The notes under the pieces were generated by a model. It saw only the letters and a program-made list of their open reading frames with translations, was not told where the DNA came from and did no database searches. A stretch of DNA of 45,475 bases, from contig JAIKZD010000046.1 of assembly GCA_024682555.1 (NCBI GenBank), positions 1 through 45,475 on the forward strand. The letters run 5' to 3'. Of this stretch, positions 17,633 to 27,197 are shown in pieces; position 1 is the stretch's first letter; every line of letters begins with the position of its first letter. Made by a program: the position numbers and the translations under genes. Source of the stretch: Lachnospiraceae bacterium. Its GTDB lineage: Bacteria; Bacillota; Clostridia; Lachnospirales; Lachnospiraceae.

Positions 17633-18871
17633 TTACCATATCACGTCATCCGTAACGACAGCGGCTTTACGTTTTCTCTTATACGCCTTTTCCAGTACCT
17701 TTGCAGGGACCCTGTGACAGGCATCATACGTATCATACCCGTTCGAGTCTGAAACCACATATTCGATTATCTCTCCCGTTTCATGATCCCTGACGACGCT
17801 CTCGAGCACCATCGCATGCCCGTCCGCCGCGCCCGGGAAATAGCGTCCGTACATCTCGCGGCAATAGGTGCGGGCACTGACGCCGATTATGACACCATGT
17901 CCCTCTTCTACCTTTTTTGCCAGTTCTTCAAGTGAGGTTCCGCTGTTATCGGATGCGGATATTCCCGCGCCCGACAGTATCCCGACCCATCCATCGGGAG
18001 CCGTCCCGCCGCTTGATGCGCAGAGACCGTGGCTCAGGGCATAATCCACCACTTCTTTCTCGGATGTATGTCCGCCCGCCTTATTGATGACAGTGCCGCT
18101 CGCACAGCATCCGCAGGTACCCGTCGGTCCCGTGGAGTTACCGTCGGCATCCCGCGGATAAGCGCTTCCCTGGTCACAGATCCTGTAATCATTCGGTTCA
18201 AAGGGATGATCAAAAACATCTACAGATCTGCCGTCCAGTATCATCGTCCGGATCTCCTGACCCGTGGAAAGAAGCGGCACAAACTCACCGCCACCAAAAA
18301 GAGAGCCCCCGGTATTCTGTCCCGGGATGATGAAGGTGGGACTGCTAAGCGGCGCCGTCTGTTCAGAACTGTTATCATTCAGACTCAGGACAGTATCATC
18401 CGGATATCCGGTCAGATCCGGGGATCCGCCCGTCCCGCCCGAAAGGGCGCCGAATCCTTCATCAGATACATCACTTCCGAGCTGCCCCGCCAGATCCTTT
18501 AACTGTCCGATAAACTCCTCACATTTTCTTATCGCGCTGTCTGCTCCCACGGCATATTTATTATCTGATATCCCATCAAGCTTTCCCTTTGCCTCGCCGA
18601 TTTTGCCAAGTTCGCCGCTTATCCGGCCGGAAAGTTCTGTCTTTTCCTCCTTTAGAACTTCCTTTTCGCCTTCTATACGGTCTCTTTCAGCCGCCTGGTC
18701 ACCTGCTATCCTTGAAAGCTTTTCCGCTACATCGGGATCCAGCATTCCAGCATGCTGCATAAGTTCGGAAAGTCTCGCCTCATCACCGCTCAGGATAAGA
18801 TCTTCTTCGTCTGTATTCTTTTTCTTATCGGTATAATCCGATACTTTTTTCTTTAAATAATCATAACCCAT
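17633..18871 (-). CDS. candidate exported effector: helical leader plus C39-like cysteine protease domain
   Basis: This 412-residue protein has a helical N-terminal part (about 1-132) containing AKGKLDGISDNKYAVG (94-109). That motif is also present in the small helical protein at 21561. A Gly/Ser/Pro-rich linker (about 135-215) leads to a papain/C39-like region: a Cys-Gly cluster GTCGCCASGTVINKAGG (Cys253/Cys256), DGHAMVLESV (His352) and YVVSDSNG (Asp375). These form a plausible Cys-His-Asp triad. There is no Sec signal peptide. The layout (helical secretion-type leader, linker, C-terminal enzyme) is that of LXG/WXG-style polymorphic effectors. The gene lies between the HerA-like and FtsK-like ATPases. 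A non-toxic processing protease for other island proteins is an alternative. Confidence 0.65.
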   Translation of the reverse strand: MGYDYLKKKVSDYTDKKKNTDEEDLILSGDEARLSELMQHAGMLDPDVAEKLSRIAGDQAAERDRIEGEKEVLKEEKTELSGRISGELGKIGEAKGKLDGISDNKYAVGADSAIRKCEEFIGQLKDLAGQLGSDVSDEGFGALSGGTGGSPDLTGYPDDTVLSLNDNSSEQTAPLSSPTFIIPGQNTGGSLFGGGEFVPLLSTGQEIRTMILDGRSVDVFDHPFEPNDYRICDQGSAYPRDADGNSTGPTGTCGCCASGTVINKAGGHTSEKEVVDYALSHGLCASSGGTAPDGWVGILSGAGISASDNSGTSLEELAKKVEEGHGVIIGVSARTYCREMYGRYFPGAADGHAMVLESVVRDHETGEIIEYVVSDSNGYDTYDACHRVPAKVLEKAYKRKRKAAVVTDDVIW

Positions 18872-18935
18872 GATAATGAAACTCTGTTTGCCCTCACATC
18901 ACATTCAGACCGGATATAAACCTAAACTGCGATGA

Positions 18936-21530
18936 TCAGCTTTTCTTAAGCCATGCCAGTTCATCCCTTAAGGTTGCAAGCAGATCATCCGATATCTTTT
19001 CACACTCATCCGGATAGTCAACAAGCAGATATCTGAGGGTTTCAAGCAGTTCATACAGTTCATTCTGGATATAGGTGACGATCTGCGATATATATAACGG
19101 ATTGGTCTTACAGTAATCATTCACTTCAAGGATAAGTCCCATCCAGTCATCCACCATCCTGTTGACGCCTTTAAAATACTGTTTTTTGTATTCTTCATAT
19201 TCTCTGAGAACGGAAGCGCTGTTCTCCATGTTTTCTATAAATGAACTGTTATAATCGAGATTGCGTTTTCCTTCTTTGACAATACTGATCCTTTTGCCTA
19301 TCCTGTATTTTTTGTTGTTGAATTTTCTTATCATAACGGAACAGTCCCTGTTCATTACCGTTTCGTATGAGGAACGCTCCTTTAAAAGGTCATACAGCTC
19401 ATCATTAAACGGCGGCTCGGAATTGTCGGAGTATTCAGAGATCTGTATCTCAAAAGGCTTCTGTATGTTTTCATATATGCAGAGCGCATGCCCCGGCTGA
19501 AAGCTTCCCATCCTCTCAAGCTGCACTCCGTCTGCCGACATCGTGGATGCAAGCATCTCCCTGTCATCCATCGCGGTGATCCTGTGCCCTATCTTAAGCG
19601 AGGTATTCTTGGTGATCTGGGGTGCCAGAGCCGTCGGCAGCTGGTCCGCTATGACTATGGCCTCGCCCAGAGCTCTTACTTCCGCAAGCATATCCACTAT
19701 ATACTGTGTGGAAGCCGCTTTGGTGTTTCCCTTCTCGCCGCCTGTCTCGGTTGATGGACCTATGATATTGTGGGCTTCCTCCAAAAAGATCACATGCCTC
19801 GGTTTTCCCTTTTCAAACCGCGGATTCTGTCTTAATACCTCTCTTATCAGTGTAAGGATCAGGAGAGTCATGAAGTTGCCGGCGTATTTTCCCAGGGATT
19901 CAAGCTCTATGACACAGGAGATGCGCATCCATTCATCCGGATGAACCGTCGATCCCGAGACATTGAAAACATTTCCGAGCTCACGTTTTGACAAAGCGCC
20001 TATCCTCGTCTGCAGAGCAGTCGTCAGATTGCCCTTTATCTCGGAATCGTATCCCTTTGATTCAAGGATTGCCTCGATCTTGTCTACCAGTTCGGATACG
20101 GTCGGATAGGTATGTTTTCCGTCATTAACATCATATGAATGCCAGCCGTGGTCTTTGTATACCTCTTCGATACCGTCCTGCAAAAGCACCGGAAGAACGC
20201 TTTCAAGCTCAAATGCCCCGTCAAAAACCTGAAAGAGATTTGTCATATGTTCAGAAAGCTTATATCCGACAGGAAATTCGAAGGGATTGATCCTTAAGGG
20301 AAACGCTCCCGTTGAACCCGGTGAAAAGACCATGAGCTCCGGTATGTCTGTATTATGGGCAAGAGCTCTGTACTCTTTTTTTGCAGGTTCAAGAACGAGG
20401 ATCGGGATATTATTCTCCTTCCCCGCAAGCTGTGATGAGAGATGCAGCATGCTGTAGGTCTTTCCGCTTCCCGGAACACCTGCGATAAGAGCATGTTTCG
20501 GAAGCAGCCTCAAAGGAAAATATACATCATATCCGCTGTTGTCCTTACCAAGATACAGACCGTCCTTTTCATATACCGGAGCGGATTCCTTGGGTATCTC
20601 AATGGTCTCGCCGGGATACAGAACAGGAAACATACCGAAAGCCGTCGCTTCCTTCAGTAAAAAGATGCTGTTCCACATCCTCATTCCTCTCGGCGCATCT
20701 TCAATACAGCATTCTTTGAAAGAAAGCTCCGGTGTTAACGGAGTATATCCGCCCTTTTCGCATTCTATCCTGTAGTTTCCTTCCTCAACGGCCTCGGAAG
20801 CGGCAGAATCAAGTATCATCTTGGCAATGGCCTCATTATTGGCATAGGCGCTTATCCTGCATAAAAAATGGGGATTCGATCTTAAGCTGTCAAGGAACCT
20901 GTCATAGAGCCTTAAGCAGTGTTCCGCGTTTTCATCGCGGTTTCCGATATTGGCTTTTTCCATGTTCCTTATGTACTGTATCTGTGTCCTGAAGGATTCC
21001 CTCATGCTGTCGGAAAGATCAACAGCCTTAAAGGTAACAACGTAGGCGGCAGGCTTCTTTAACTTCTGCATCATCCTAAAGAGCCCTATAAGTCTTGCCT
21101 TTTCATTTTCCTTCCACATATTTACCGTATAAAAAGACGTATTCTTATCGGGGAACGAGGACATGACCATCCCGTCCCTCTTAACGAGCGATGCCCTGTA
21201 TCCGAGCACCGGTCCGTTTCCGGGATCCGTCCTTTCAAAACTGAAATAGGTCGATATCGGACAGGCATGCAGAAATTCATCCATACAGACCGGGATATTC
21301 TCACTGTCCGCCCTGAAATATACGCTTAATCTGTTTCCCGGATCGCCCGCGGGATCATACATATATATCAGGTGGTATATCTCATTGAACAGGATACCTT
21401 TTCTGTTTAACTGCCTGTAAAACAGTCCCTGCTGATGGATCACCTCATCCACGCCGCCGCTCTCTTCCGCGCTGTACTGCGCAAGCGTCAGATCGGGGAT
21501 CTTTTTTAATGTGAAAAATTCAAAACCCAT
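18936..21530 (-). CDS. HerA/VirB4-like ATPase
   Basis: This 864-residue protein belongs to the HerA/FtsK superfamily (DUF87-type). An N-terminal domain of about 330 residues precedes the RecA-like core. Walker A is GVPGSGKTYS (about residue 353), Walker B is VIFLEEAHN (about 583), and a sensor-like IADQLPTALAP follows, then the NTSLKIGHRI segment typical of the family. A helical C-terminal tail ends the protein. Relatives are hexameric pumps in DNA transfer, DNA repair and defence loci. No nuclease partner (NurA) is nearby. Here it accompanies a second pump, the FtsK-like protein. It starts behind GGAGG, 31 bases after the small helical protein. Confidence 0.88.
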   Translation of the reverse strand: MGFEFFTLKKIPDLTLAQYSAEESGGVDEVIHQQGLFYRQLNRKGILFNEIYHLIYMYDPAGDPGNRLSVYFRADSENIPVCMDEFLHACPISTYFSFERTDPGNGPVLGYRASLVKRDGMVMSSFPDKNTSFYTVNMWKENEKARLIGLFRMMQKLKKPAAYVVTFKAVDLSDSMRESFRTQIQYIRNMEKANIGNRDENAEHCLRLYDRFLDSLRSNPHFLCRISAYANNEAIAKMILDSAASEAVEEGNYRIECEKGGYTPLTPELSFKECCIEDAPRGMRMWNSIFLLKEATAFGMFPVLYPGETIEIPKESAPVYEKDGLYLGKDNSGYDVYFPLRLLPKHALIAGVPGSGKTYSMLHLSSQLAGKENNIPILVLEPAKKEYRALAHNTDIPELMVFSPGSTGAFPLRINPFEFPVGYKLSEHMTNLFQVFDGAFELESVLPVLLQDGIEEVYKDHGWHSYDVNDGKHTYPTVSELVDKIEAILESKGYDSEIKGNLTTALQTRIGALSKRELGNVFNVSGSTVHPDEWMRISCVIELESLGKYAGNFMTLLILTLIREVLRQNPRFEKGKPRHVIFLEEAHNIIGPSTETGGEKGNTKAASTQYIVDMLAEVRALGEAIVIADQLPTALAPQITKNTSLKIGHRITAMDDREMLASTMSADGVQLERMGSFQPGHALCIYENIQKPFEIQISEYSDNSEPPFNDELYDLLKERSSYETVMNRDCSVMIRKFNNKKYRIGKRISIVKEGKRNLDYNSSFIENMENSASVLREYEEYKKQYFKGVNRMVDDWMGLILEVNDYCKTNPLYISQIVTYIQNELYELLETLRYLLVDYPDECEKISDDLLATLRDELAWLKKS

Positions 21531-21560
21531 TCCTTAAACCTCCGTCACAGGCTGTGAATA

Positions 21561-22034
21561 CTACAGACTGTCTTTTACATTCTGCACCCTTGTATCCGAG
21601 CTCTTGATGACATCCCCAAGTTCCTTCAGAAGATCGTCACCTTTTTTTGTGTTTGCGTCTATCGCGGTTTTTGCGGCAGCTACGGAATCCCTGCCGTATT
21701 TGCTGTTTATTGAATCGAGCTTGCCTTTTGCCGTATTGTTGTCGGTGATCTTTGACTGCACATCGGTTTTGAGAGAGTCACCGCCTGTTTTTGCGGTATC
21801 TATGACCGAGCTCTCCACCGACTGTATATCAGCCATGGCCTCTGCGCGGCCGGAGGTCTCTATGTCCTTTATCAGCGAATCCAGATCGGAATCTATGCCT
21901 GCAGGCATTCCCTTGAGTCCGTCCTTTACGCCTTTGAACTCTTCACCTATCTTTTCGATCTGGGTATCGCCCTTTTCCAGATCCTTTTTGATGCTGTCAC
22001 CTGTCTTAACGTGGGTATCCATACTTACTGCCAT
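21561..22034 (-). CDS. small helical secreted-type protein (WXG/LXG-like)
   Basis: This 157-residue protein is almost wholly helical and charged, has no Cys or Trp, and has no signal peptide. Its pattern recalls TIGR04197-like and LXG/WXG100-type proteins exported by FtsK-family pumps, although no WXG motif is present. Residues 102-114 (AKGKLDSINSKYG) match a segment in the N-terminal part of the C39-like protein at 17633. A strong AGGAGG site suggests high translation. It lies between a pseudokinase gene and the HerA-like ATPase gene. It is probably an exported structural protein or co-secreted partner; this is inference. Confidence 0.65.
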   Translation of the reverse strand: MAVSMDTHVKTGDSIKKDLEKGDTQIEKIGEEFKGVKDGLKGMPAGIDSDLDSLIKDIETSGRAEAMADIQSVESSVIDTAKTGGDSLKTDVQSKITDNNTAKGKLDSINSKYGRDSVAAAKTAIDANTKKGDDLLKELGDVIKSSDTRVQNVKDSL

Positions 22035-22116
22035 TTTGTTTTCCTCCTGTTGACCGTTTGCCGGATCGTTTCACCGGCCCTGTTTTTCATATATCTCTTT
22101 ACGCTGTCTGAGCGTT

Positions 22117-24513
22117 CTATGTTCTGCATCTGATATTCTTTCCGTTCATTATTCCCTGCAATATCTCTTCTTTTCTCCGCGGAAGATCATTCTTTTTTCC
22201 TGTCAGGGACGTCCTCCTGCTCTCGTTGTCCTCGCTTTCTTTTGCGGCTATATCAAGTCCCGCCTTATCCCTGTAGCAGGTACTTAACGAAACAGAAAAC
22301 CAGATAAGGGTGCCCGCAAAGGCGATGATCCCGATCCCTCCGAATACTGAAAACCCGCCGACAGCCAGGATAAGGGTTATTAACATCACAATCGCTGACA
22401 GTATCAGCTTCTTTTTATGATCCTCCATAAGTACCGATCTGTACGGGCGGAATGCGGGTCCGAGAGCGGAAAGCTTCCGGTTAAGCCTGCTGCTTTCATT
22501 TTTCAATGCTTCATCGAGCCACTTATCCACCTCCCCCCTGTCGATCCTTTCACCTGCTGCCCTGAGATATGCGGGACAGACCTCAAGCCCCTGCTTCCTT
22601 CTGAGGCAGAAATACCCCGATTCATACATCGGAACAAAACCTGTACTGTCATCGGTCGATCCGCCATTTTCCGCCGTAAAAGGATTACCGGCCGTCTTTT
22701 GTACAAACAGCTGGTAATCACCCACCATCATACTCAGCCTGTCATGAAGCTGTGAAATGCTCTTTCCCGTATCAATACGGGCATTTAAAAATCTGTCATG
22801 CAGATCTTTGTTTACCGGTGAGATCACCCTGTAATACTTTACATTACTTATTAACCATACAACAGGGGACAAATCTCCATATTTTAAGAAAACTTTTCTG
22901 ATCTTTTTTTTATCTTCATCACTGTCGGCGCAGGCTTCGCAGACCGTAAGGAAGACCGTGAATGCGCTGTCCGGATCCCTTTCCATGCTCCTTTCGGCCT
23001 CATCTGCCGCTTTTTCAAGGCCGCGCGACCAGAGCCATGCCCTGAAGGAATCGTTTTTCATGATCTGAACGCAGTTTTTCTCAAGCCATGATACGGTCTT
23101 TGGATCATCCGCTATAAGCCCGGAAATTTCTGTATGATCATTACCGTTTATACGAAACGATCTTCTGTTTTTTCCGCCTGTAAACAGCATCAGACAGCGG
23201 TTTGCACCGGTGCCGGGCTCACTCTTTTCAAGCTCTTCAAGCCCCCTTATTTCGGAAGCATCGGAAAAAACGTTTATACCGACCTTTTTACGGCAGGATG
23301 CATAGTATGAAAAACAGTCATTTTTAAGTATCTCTTTAAGCTCTTCCAAAAGAGCGGGGTTTACCCTTATCGAGGCGGCAAAATCATCCGTATCAGTGTA
23401 GCGCCTTCCGTCCCAGTAAAAACCGTCAATGGCCGGATCAAGCGCATATATAAGCTTGAAAACCTTCGCCCTGAAGGAATCCGTTACAGGGATCAGGGAA
23501 AGATCGGCCGCGCAGTTATCCTGATCCCCAAGAAACTTATACAGCCTGTTTAGATCCGCACCGGTAAGCTCTTTAGCGTTCTTTGCGAGGTTTTCCGCGA
23601 TCATCCCGTCATTAAAACAGCTGATGCCGTTAATGACAAAGGGGGTGTGATATTTATATTCGATCCTTCCGCTTTTACGTACAAGAGGGATATGTTGATC
23701 GTTTAAAAAACACCTTACCTCTCCGTATTCCCATCTCTTATCCGGATCAGGTATCAGAAGCCCGAGGATCAGGTAGTACAGCTTATCCTCGGCACTGTAG
23801 AGATCATACGGTGTCTTTTTTAAATATCCGATATCGATACCCGGCACCGATCCCGACTTTAAACCGGTGTAAAAAGCTTCCCGTGAGATCCCTTCAAATG
23901 CGTTTTTCCCTTTAATGACATTAAGCAGCATTACCCCAAGGGAAAAATAATCCGAGGCAAAACCATAACCCCTGCTTTCCGCTTCCGGCGCTATGTATTC
24001 CCCCTTCTGTCCGTATCCCGGGGCTCTGAGAAATTCTGCTTTTTTCCCAAGGTAAAGAAGGTTTGAAAAGCCCGAATAATACACCGACTGCGAAGCGGGA
24101 TCATATAAAACATGCTCCGGGGCTATGTCCCTTAAAACAACCTGCATCTCATGAAAAGCATGCATCACGGAAAGTATCTTCGGAAGCAGGACAGACCTTA
24201 TCACCTGTACCGGAACAGTCTGCCTGTCAAGACTCTTAAAAGGATAGTTATCACAGATCATAAAAAAACAGTTCTGATAACTACCCGTATCGATAAGACG
24301 GATAACGCCGTCCGTTACCGTCTGCATGCATTTTTCAGGAAGTTCTCCGTCTGTCCCTGAGACCCCGTCATATAGCTTAAGGCGATACTTCCTGCCCTGC
24401 CCGTCCTTACAGATCACAGAAATCGAACGGTCACTTACACAGACGAACTTAATGACTTCATATTCTGATCTTTTTCCGGGAAGCACCGTTCCCGGAGGTA
24501 ATGATACCCGCAT
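22117..24513 (-). CDS. membrane-anchored pseudokinase
   Basis: This 798-residue protein has a divergent Hanks-type kinase domain at the N-terminus. Lys46 sits in RLKLYDG. The catalytic loop is LRDIAPEHVLYD with Asp129 kept, but the metal-binding DFG is SGF (Ser147). The APE-type YIAPEA motif and the SDYFSLGVMLL helix are present. A long middle region of unknown fold follows. Two hydrophobic helices near residues 695-745 and a charged tail end the protein. Loss of the DFG Asp suggests weak or no kinase activity. It is distinct from the pseudokinase at 11091, which has lost both Asps. It is probably the membrane platform of the system. Confidence 0.78.
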   Translation of the reverse strand: MRVSLPPGTVLPGKRSEYEVIKFVCVSDRSISVICKDGQGRKYRLKLYDGVSGTDGELPEKCMQTVTDGVIRLIDTGSYQNCFFMICDNYPFKSLDRQTVPVQVIRSVLLPKILSVMHAFHEMQVVLRDIAPEHVLYDPASQSVYYSGFSNLLYLGKKAEFLRAPGYGQKGEYIAPEAESRGYGFASDYFSLGVMLLNVIKGKNAFEGISREAFYTGLKSGSVPGIDIGYLKKTPYDLYSAEDKLYYLILGLLIPDPDKRWEYGEVRCFLNDQHIPLVRKSGRIEYKYHTPFVINGISCFNDGMIAENLAKNAKELTGADLNRLYKFLGDQDNCAADLSLIPVTDSFRAKVFKLIYALDPAIDGFYWDGRRYTDTDDFAASIRVNPALLEELKEILKNDCFSYYASCRKKVGINVFSDASEIRGLEELEKSEPGTGANRCLMLFTGGKNRRSFRINGNDHTEISGLIADDPKTVSWLEKNCVQIMKNDSFRAWLWSRGLEKAADEAERSMERDPDSAFTVFLTVCEACADSDEDKKKIRKVFLKYGDLSPVVWLISNVKYYRVISPVNKDLHDRFLNARIDTGKSISQLHDRLSMMVGDYQLFVQKTAGNPFTAENGGSTDDSTGFVPMYESGYFCLRRKQGLEVCPAYLRAAGERIDRGEVDKWLDEALKNESSRLNRKLSALGPAFRPYRSVLMEDHKKKLILSAIVMLITLILAVGGFSVFGGIGIIAFAGTLIWFSVSLSTCYRDKAGLDIAAKESEDNESRRTSLTGKKNDLPRRKEEILQGIMNGKNIRCRT

Positions 24514-24560
24514 ATATGTTTCCGTAACTGCCCGGGGAAATGCAGCCTGATGAGTTTTCC

Positions 24561-26498
24561 CTAGACTATCCTTGCCTTTATCTCTGAAACATCATTTTCC
24601 TTACAGATATGTTCCACCGTAATATCCGTATCATGAGTGATGTCGTTGTCAAACATGAATCTCGCGAGAGGATTTATGAGCATCTCCTCAATCATATTTC
24701 CTATGCCGCGGCCACCCTGCCCTTTGGGAAGGTCCGAAAGTGCAGCCTTAAAAAGATCATCCTCCGCCTCGGGCGACAGCACAAGATGTATATGCTTTTC
24801 AGCCCACAGATTGTCCGCGATATTGTTGACCTGCTTAGCGATAATGGGTTTTAAGCTGTCCTCCCTGATATAATCAAACACAAGTATGTTGTTTCCTATA
24901 CGGTTCAAAAGCTCGGGCCGTCCAAGCTCCTCGTTGAAATAATTCCTGACACCCTCAATTATCTTGTCATGCACGGTCTGATAATCCGTATCTTCTTCAA
25001 AGCTTACATTGGGGATCCTTACGTTCGGATTAAGCTCGGATCTTCTGGTAATGCCGAGATTGCTTGTAAAGATGATCAGGCAGTCCTGGAAATATACCGT
25101 ATCTCCCTTGCCGTCAGTGATCCTCCCGTCCTCAAGTATCTGTAAGAATTTATCAAGGACAGACGGATGTGCCTTTTCTATCTCATCAAATAAAAGTACG
25201 GAAAAAGGATGCTCTCTTACGGCATTTGTAAGCTGTCCGCCGGCTTCATATCCGACATATCCCGGAGGAGCTCCAAGAAGCCTCTGATCCGACTGTTCCT
25301 GCCTGTATTCGCTCATGTCAAAGCGGATCATGTTTCTCTCATCCAAAAAGATCAGCTCAGTCAGTGCCTTTGCAAGCTCTGTTTTTCCCGTACCGGTGGG
25401 GCCTGCAAGAAAAAGGATCCCCCTCGGCTTTGAGGATGAGCTTGAATGCTGGAGTCCCGACATGCCCATGGCAGCTCTCTTTACGATATCGACTGCGGCT
25501 TTGATAACGGTATCCTGACCGAGCACCCTCTTTTTTATCTGCTCCTCCGAATCCCTTAATCTGTCCGAATCAAGCTTCATCCACGGGTTTTCCGTCACGC
25601 CGTGCTTATACAGAAGGATGGCCTTATCGACATTGTTGACGTTCAGACTGCTGATCCTTGCAAGCTGGAAGACCCTTGCTATGTCCTGCGTGGTAAATCC
25701 TTCCGCGGCGCCGACAAAAGTATCTTTGAACCGCTTCTTTTCATCTTCGGAGGCTTCACCGTAACCCGGATAGTTTTCTGCATATCCGTCAATTATAAAA
25801 CCTCTCATACGGTAATCCGGCCTCGGTATCTCTATGTTCTTAAGCGACGGATGGGACAGATAATACCATGCCGGAAGATCATTTATCTTGTCCGCTATCA
25901 TAAACAGCTGGTTGGAAAGAACCCCAGGACCCGTCCCGTTTATATCCCCGACACGGATCTTTTTTGAATTTAACGCACCTTCTTCAAAGTGCATGAAAGT
26001 CATTCTCTCGTTTATGTCAAGATCATCGGGGCGCGCCGACATTCTCGATGAAAAGCTCACGACCATCGCGACCGGATCCGTACTGTTCATCATCAGGAGT
26101 CCGATAATGCGGGATGCATCCTCAATACTTTCGGTAAGCAGGGATATCCCCCCCTGAACATTCCTTCTTCTCACCAGGTTAAGACTTCCCTCATCCGCGT
26201 TTTCCATGTCTCGCTTTTCCCGTTCCACCGTCTTTTCTATCAGATCGATGATATCAAGCTTCTGTTTAAGACCGGCTCTGCCATGAAAGCCCTCCACGGG
26301 ATCATAGAAGATGATCCCGCTGTAACCAAGGAGCTCACAGACCCTTGCGATATACATCTCAAGCGAACAGAATCCTCTGATCCTGTCTTCGTCTTCATCA
26401 ACGATCGGATACTGGTCGTTGATATTTCCCGTAAGCACGATGGTATTTACTATTCTCGAAAAAACCATCAGTTCTTTTTGCCATTTACTCTTTTCCAT
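24561..26498 (-). CDS. ClpB-type AAA+ unfoldase with degenerate N-terminal AAA domain
   Basis: This protein is 645 residues from the ATG at 26498, chosen because GGGAGTGAG sits just before it; an upstream in-frame ATG would overlap the radical SAM gene. The C-terminal half is a ClpB/ClpC D2-type AAA+ module: Walker A GPTGTGKTE (about 364), pore loop GYVGYEAGGQ, Walker B VLLFDEIEKA (about 437), sensor IIFTSNLG, an arginine-finger region and a D2 C-terminal domain. The N-terminal half has a strand-rich region starting TIVLTGNIND that lacks a P-loop and resembles no Clp N domain. A single-ring threading motor that remodels island proteins or exported substrates is likely. Confidence 0.88.
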   Translation of the reverse strand: MEKSKWQKELMVFSRIVNTIVLTGNINDQYPIVDEDEDRIRGFCSLEMYIARVCELLGYSGIIFYDPVEGFHGRAGLKQKLDIIDLIEKTVEREKRDMENADEGSLNLVRRRNVQGGISLLTESIEDASRIIGLLMMNSTDPVAMVVSFSSRMSARPDDLDINERMTFMHFEEGALNSKKIRVGDINGTGPGVLSNQLFMIADKINDLPAWYYLSHPSLKNIEIPRPDYRMRGFIIDGYAENYPGYGEASEDEKKRFKDTFVGAAEGFTTQDIARVFQLARISSLNVNNVDKAILLYKHGVTENPWMKLDSDRLRDSEEQIKKRVLGQDTVIKAAVDIVKRAAMGMSGLQHSSSSSKPRGILFLAGPTGTGKTELAKALTELIFLDERNMIRFDMSEYRQEQSDQRLLGAPPGYVGYEAGGQLTNAVREHPFSVLLFDEIEKAHPSVLDKFLQILEDGRITDGKGDTVYFQDCLIIFTSNLGITRRSELNPNVRIPNVSFEEDTDYQTVHDKIIEGVRNYFNEELGRPELLNRIGNNILVFDYIREDSLKPIIAKQVNNIADNLWAEKHIHLVLSPEAEDDLFKAALSDLPKGQGGRGIGNMIEEMLINPLARFMFDNDITHDTDITVEHICKENDVSEIKARIV

Positions 26499-26536
26499 CA
26501 GTCTCACTCCCTGAAAAGCAGCCGGATACCTGACTT

Positions 26537-27178
26537 TCACAGTCCTTCGGATCCCCTGTCCCTGTTATGTATTCCAACTGATATGGTTTGATAATCATAG
26601 GTAAAATTCTGTATCTGTCTTCCAAGCTTCAGATATTCATCATATTTTCCGGTAAGTCCCTGGTCCAGGATGTGGATCCTCTGGTTTACAGACCCTCTGA
26701 GCGCCGATATCCCGTCGTTTTTGGAATCTATGTACTCCCCGTCGATCAGCACATCGGTAAGGTTCAGTAACTTTTTCATCACAGGATCTTTTTGTATATC
26801 TTCTATCCTGTATCCGGAAAAAACAAGAAGATCCCTATCCTGTTTTATGCGCCCTAAAAGCTCGCACAGCTCTTCTGCCTGATCAAAGGGTTCACCGCCG
26901 GAAACCGTGATCCCGTCCACATCCATAAGGTCGATCTGTGCATGGAGCATATTCAAAAAGTCCTCCGTATCAATCTGTTGAAACGGATGTCTTTCCCAAA
27001 GCTCCGGATTTGCGCATCCCTCACAGCGCCGCAGGCACCCCGATACCCATATGACAAGGCGTTTTCCGGGCCCGAGCGAGGTGACGGGAAAAAGGATCCT
27101 GTCTATATAAACGCTTTTCCTTTTTTTGTTTTCCATAATCGATACGTATATACGGTAAATACCCGCAGGCGGGTTCAT
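26537..27178 (-). CDS. radical SAM activating-enzyme-like protein
   Basis: This 213-residue radical SAM protein is of the NrdG/PflA-activase size class. The iron-sulfur motif is CLRRCEGC (Cys48, Cys52, Cys55, spaced C-x3-C-x2-C). A SAM-binding VSGGEP (about 94-99) and a FSGY motif follow. NrdG-type enzymes make a glycyl radical on a partner. No glycyl-radical enzyme is encoded in the window, so the target may be a different protein. There is no clear ribosome binding site: the ATG at 27178 or the in-frame ATG 14 codons later (27136) could be used. It lies between the zinc-ribbon protein and the Clp-type unfoldase. Confidence 0.85.
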   Translation of the reverse strand: MNPPAGIYRIYVSIMENKKRKSVYIDRILFPVTSLGPGKRLVIWVSGCLRRCEGCANPELWERHPFQQIDTEDFLNMLHAQIDLMDVDGITVSGGEPFDQAEELCELLGRIKQDRDLLVFSGYRIEDIQKDPVMKKLLNLTDVLIDGEYIDSKNDGISALRGSVNQRIHILDQGLTGKYDEYLKLGRQIQNFTYDYQTISVGIHNRDRGSEGL

Positions 27179-27197
27179 AGAGGTTATGGTTCATACG

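Noticed and set aside
18264-18836. Long plus-strand open frame opposite the C39-like gene
   Set aside because: Its Ser/Pro-rich composition is the usual antisense image of a Gly/Asp-rich coding strand, and no start signals are present.
18936-21530. A HerA-NurA DNA repair or defence pair
   Set aside because: No NurA-type or other nuclease gene lies beside the HerA-like gene; its neighbours are signalling and export-type genes.
26537-27178. Annotation simply as the anaerobic ribonucleotide reductase activator NrdG
   Set aside because: No nrdD is present and the gene is embedded between a zinc-ribbon gene and an unfoldase gene, so a specific NrdG role is not supported here.
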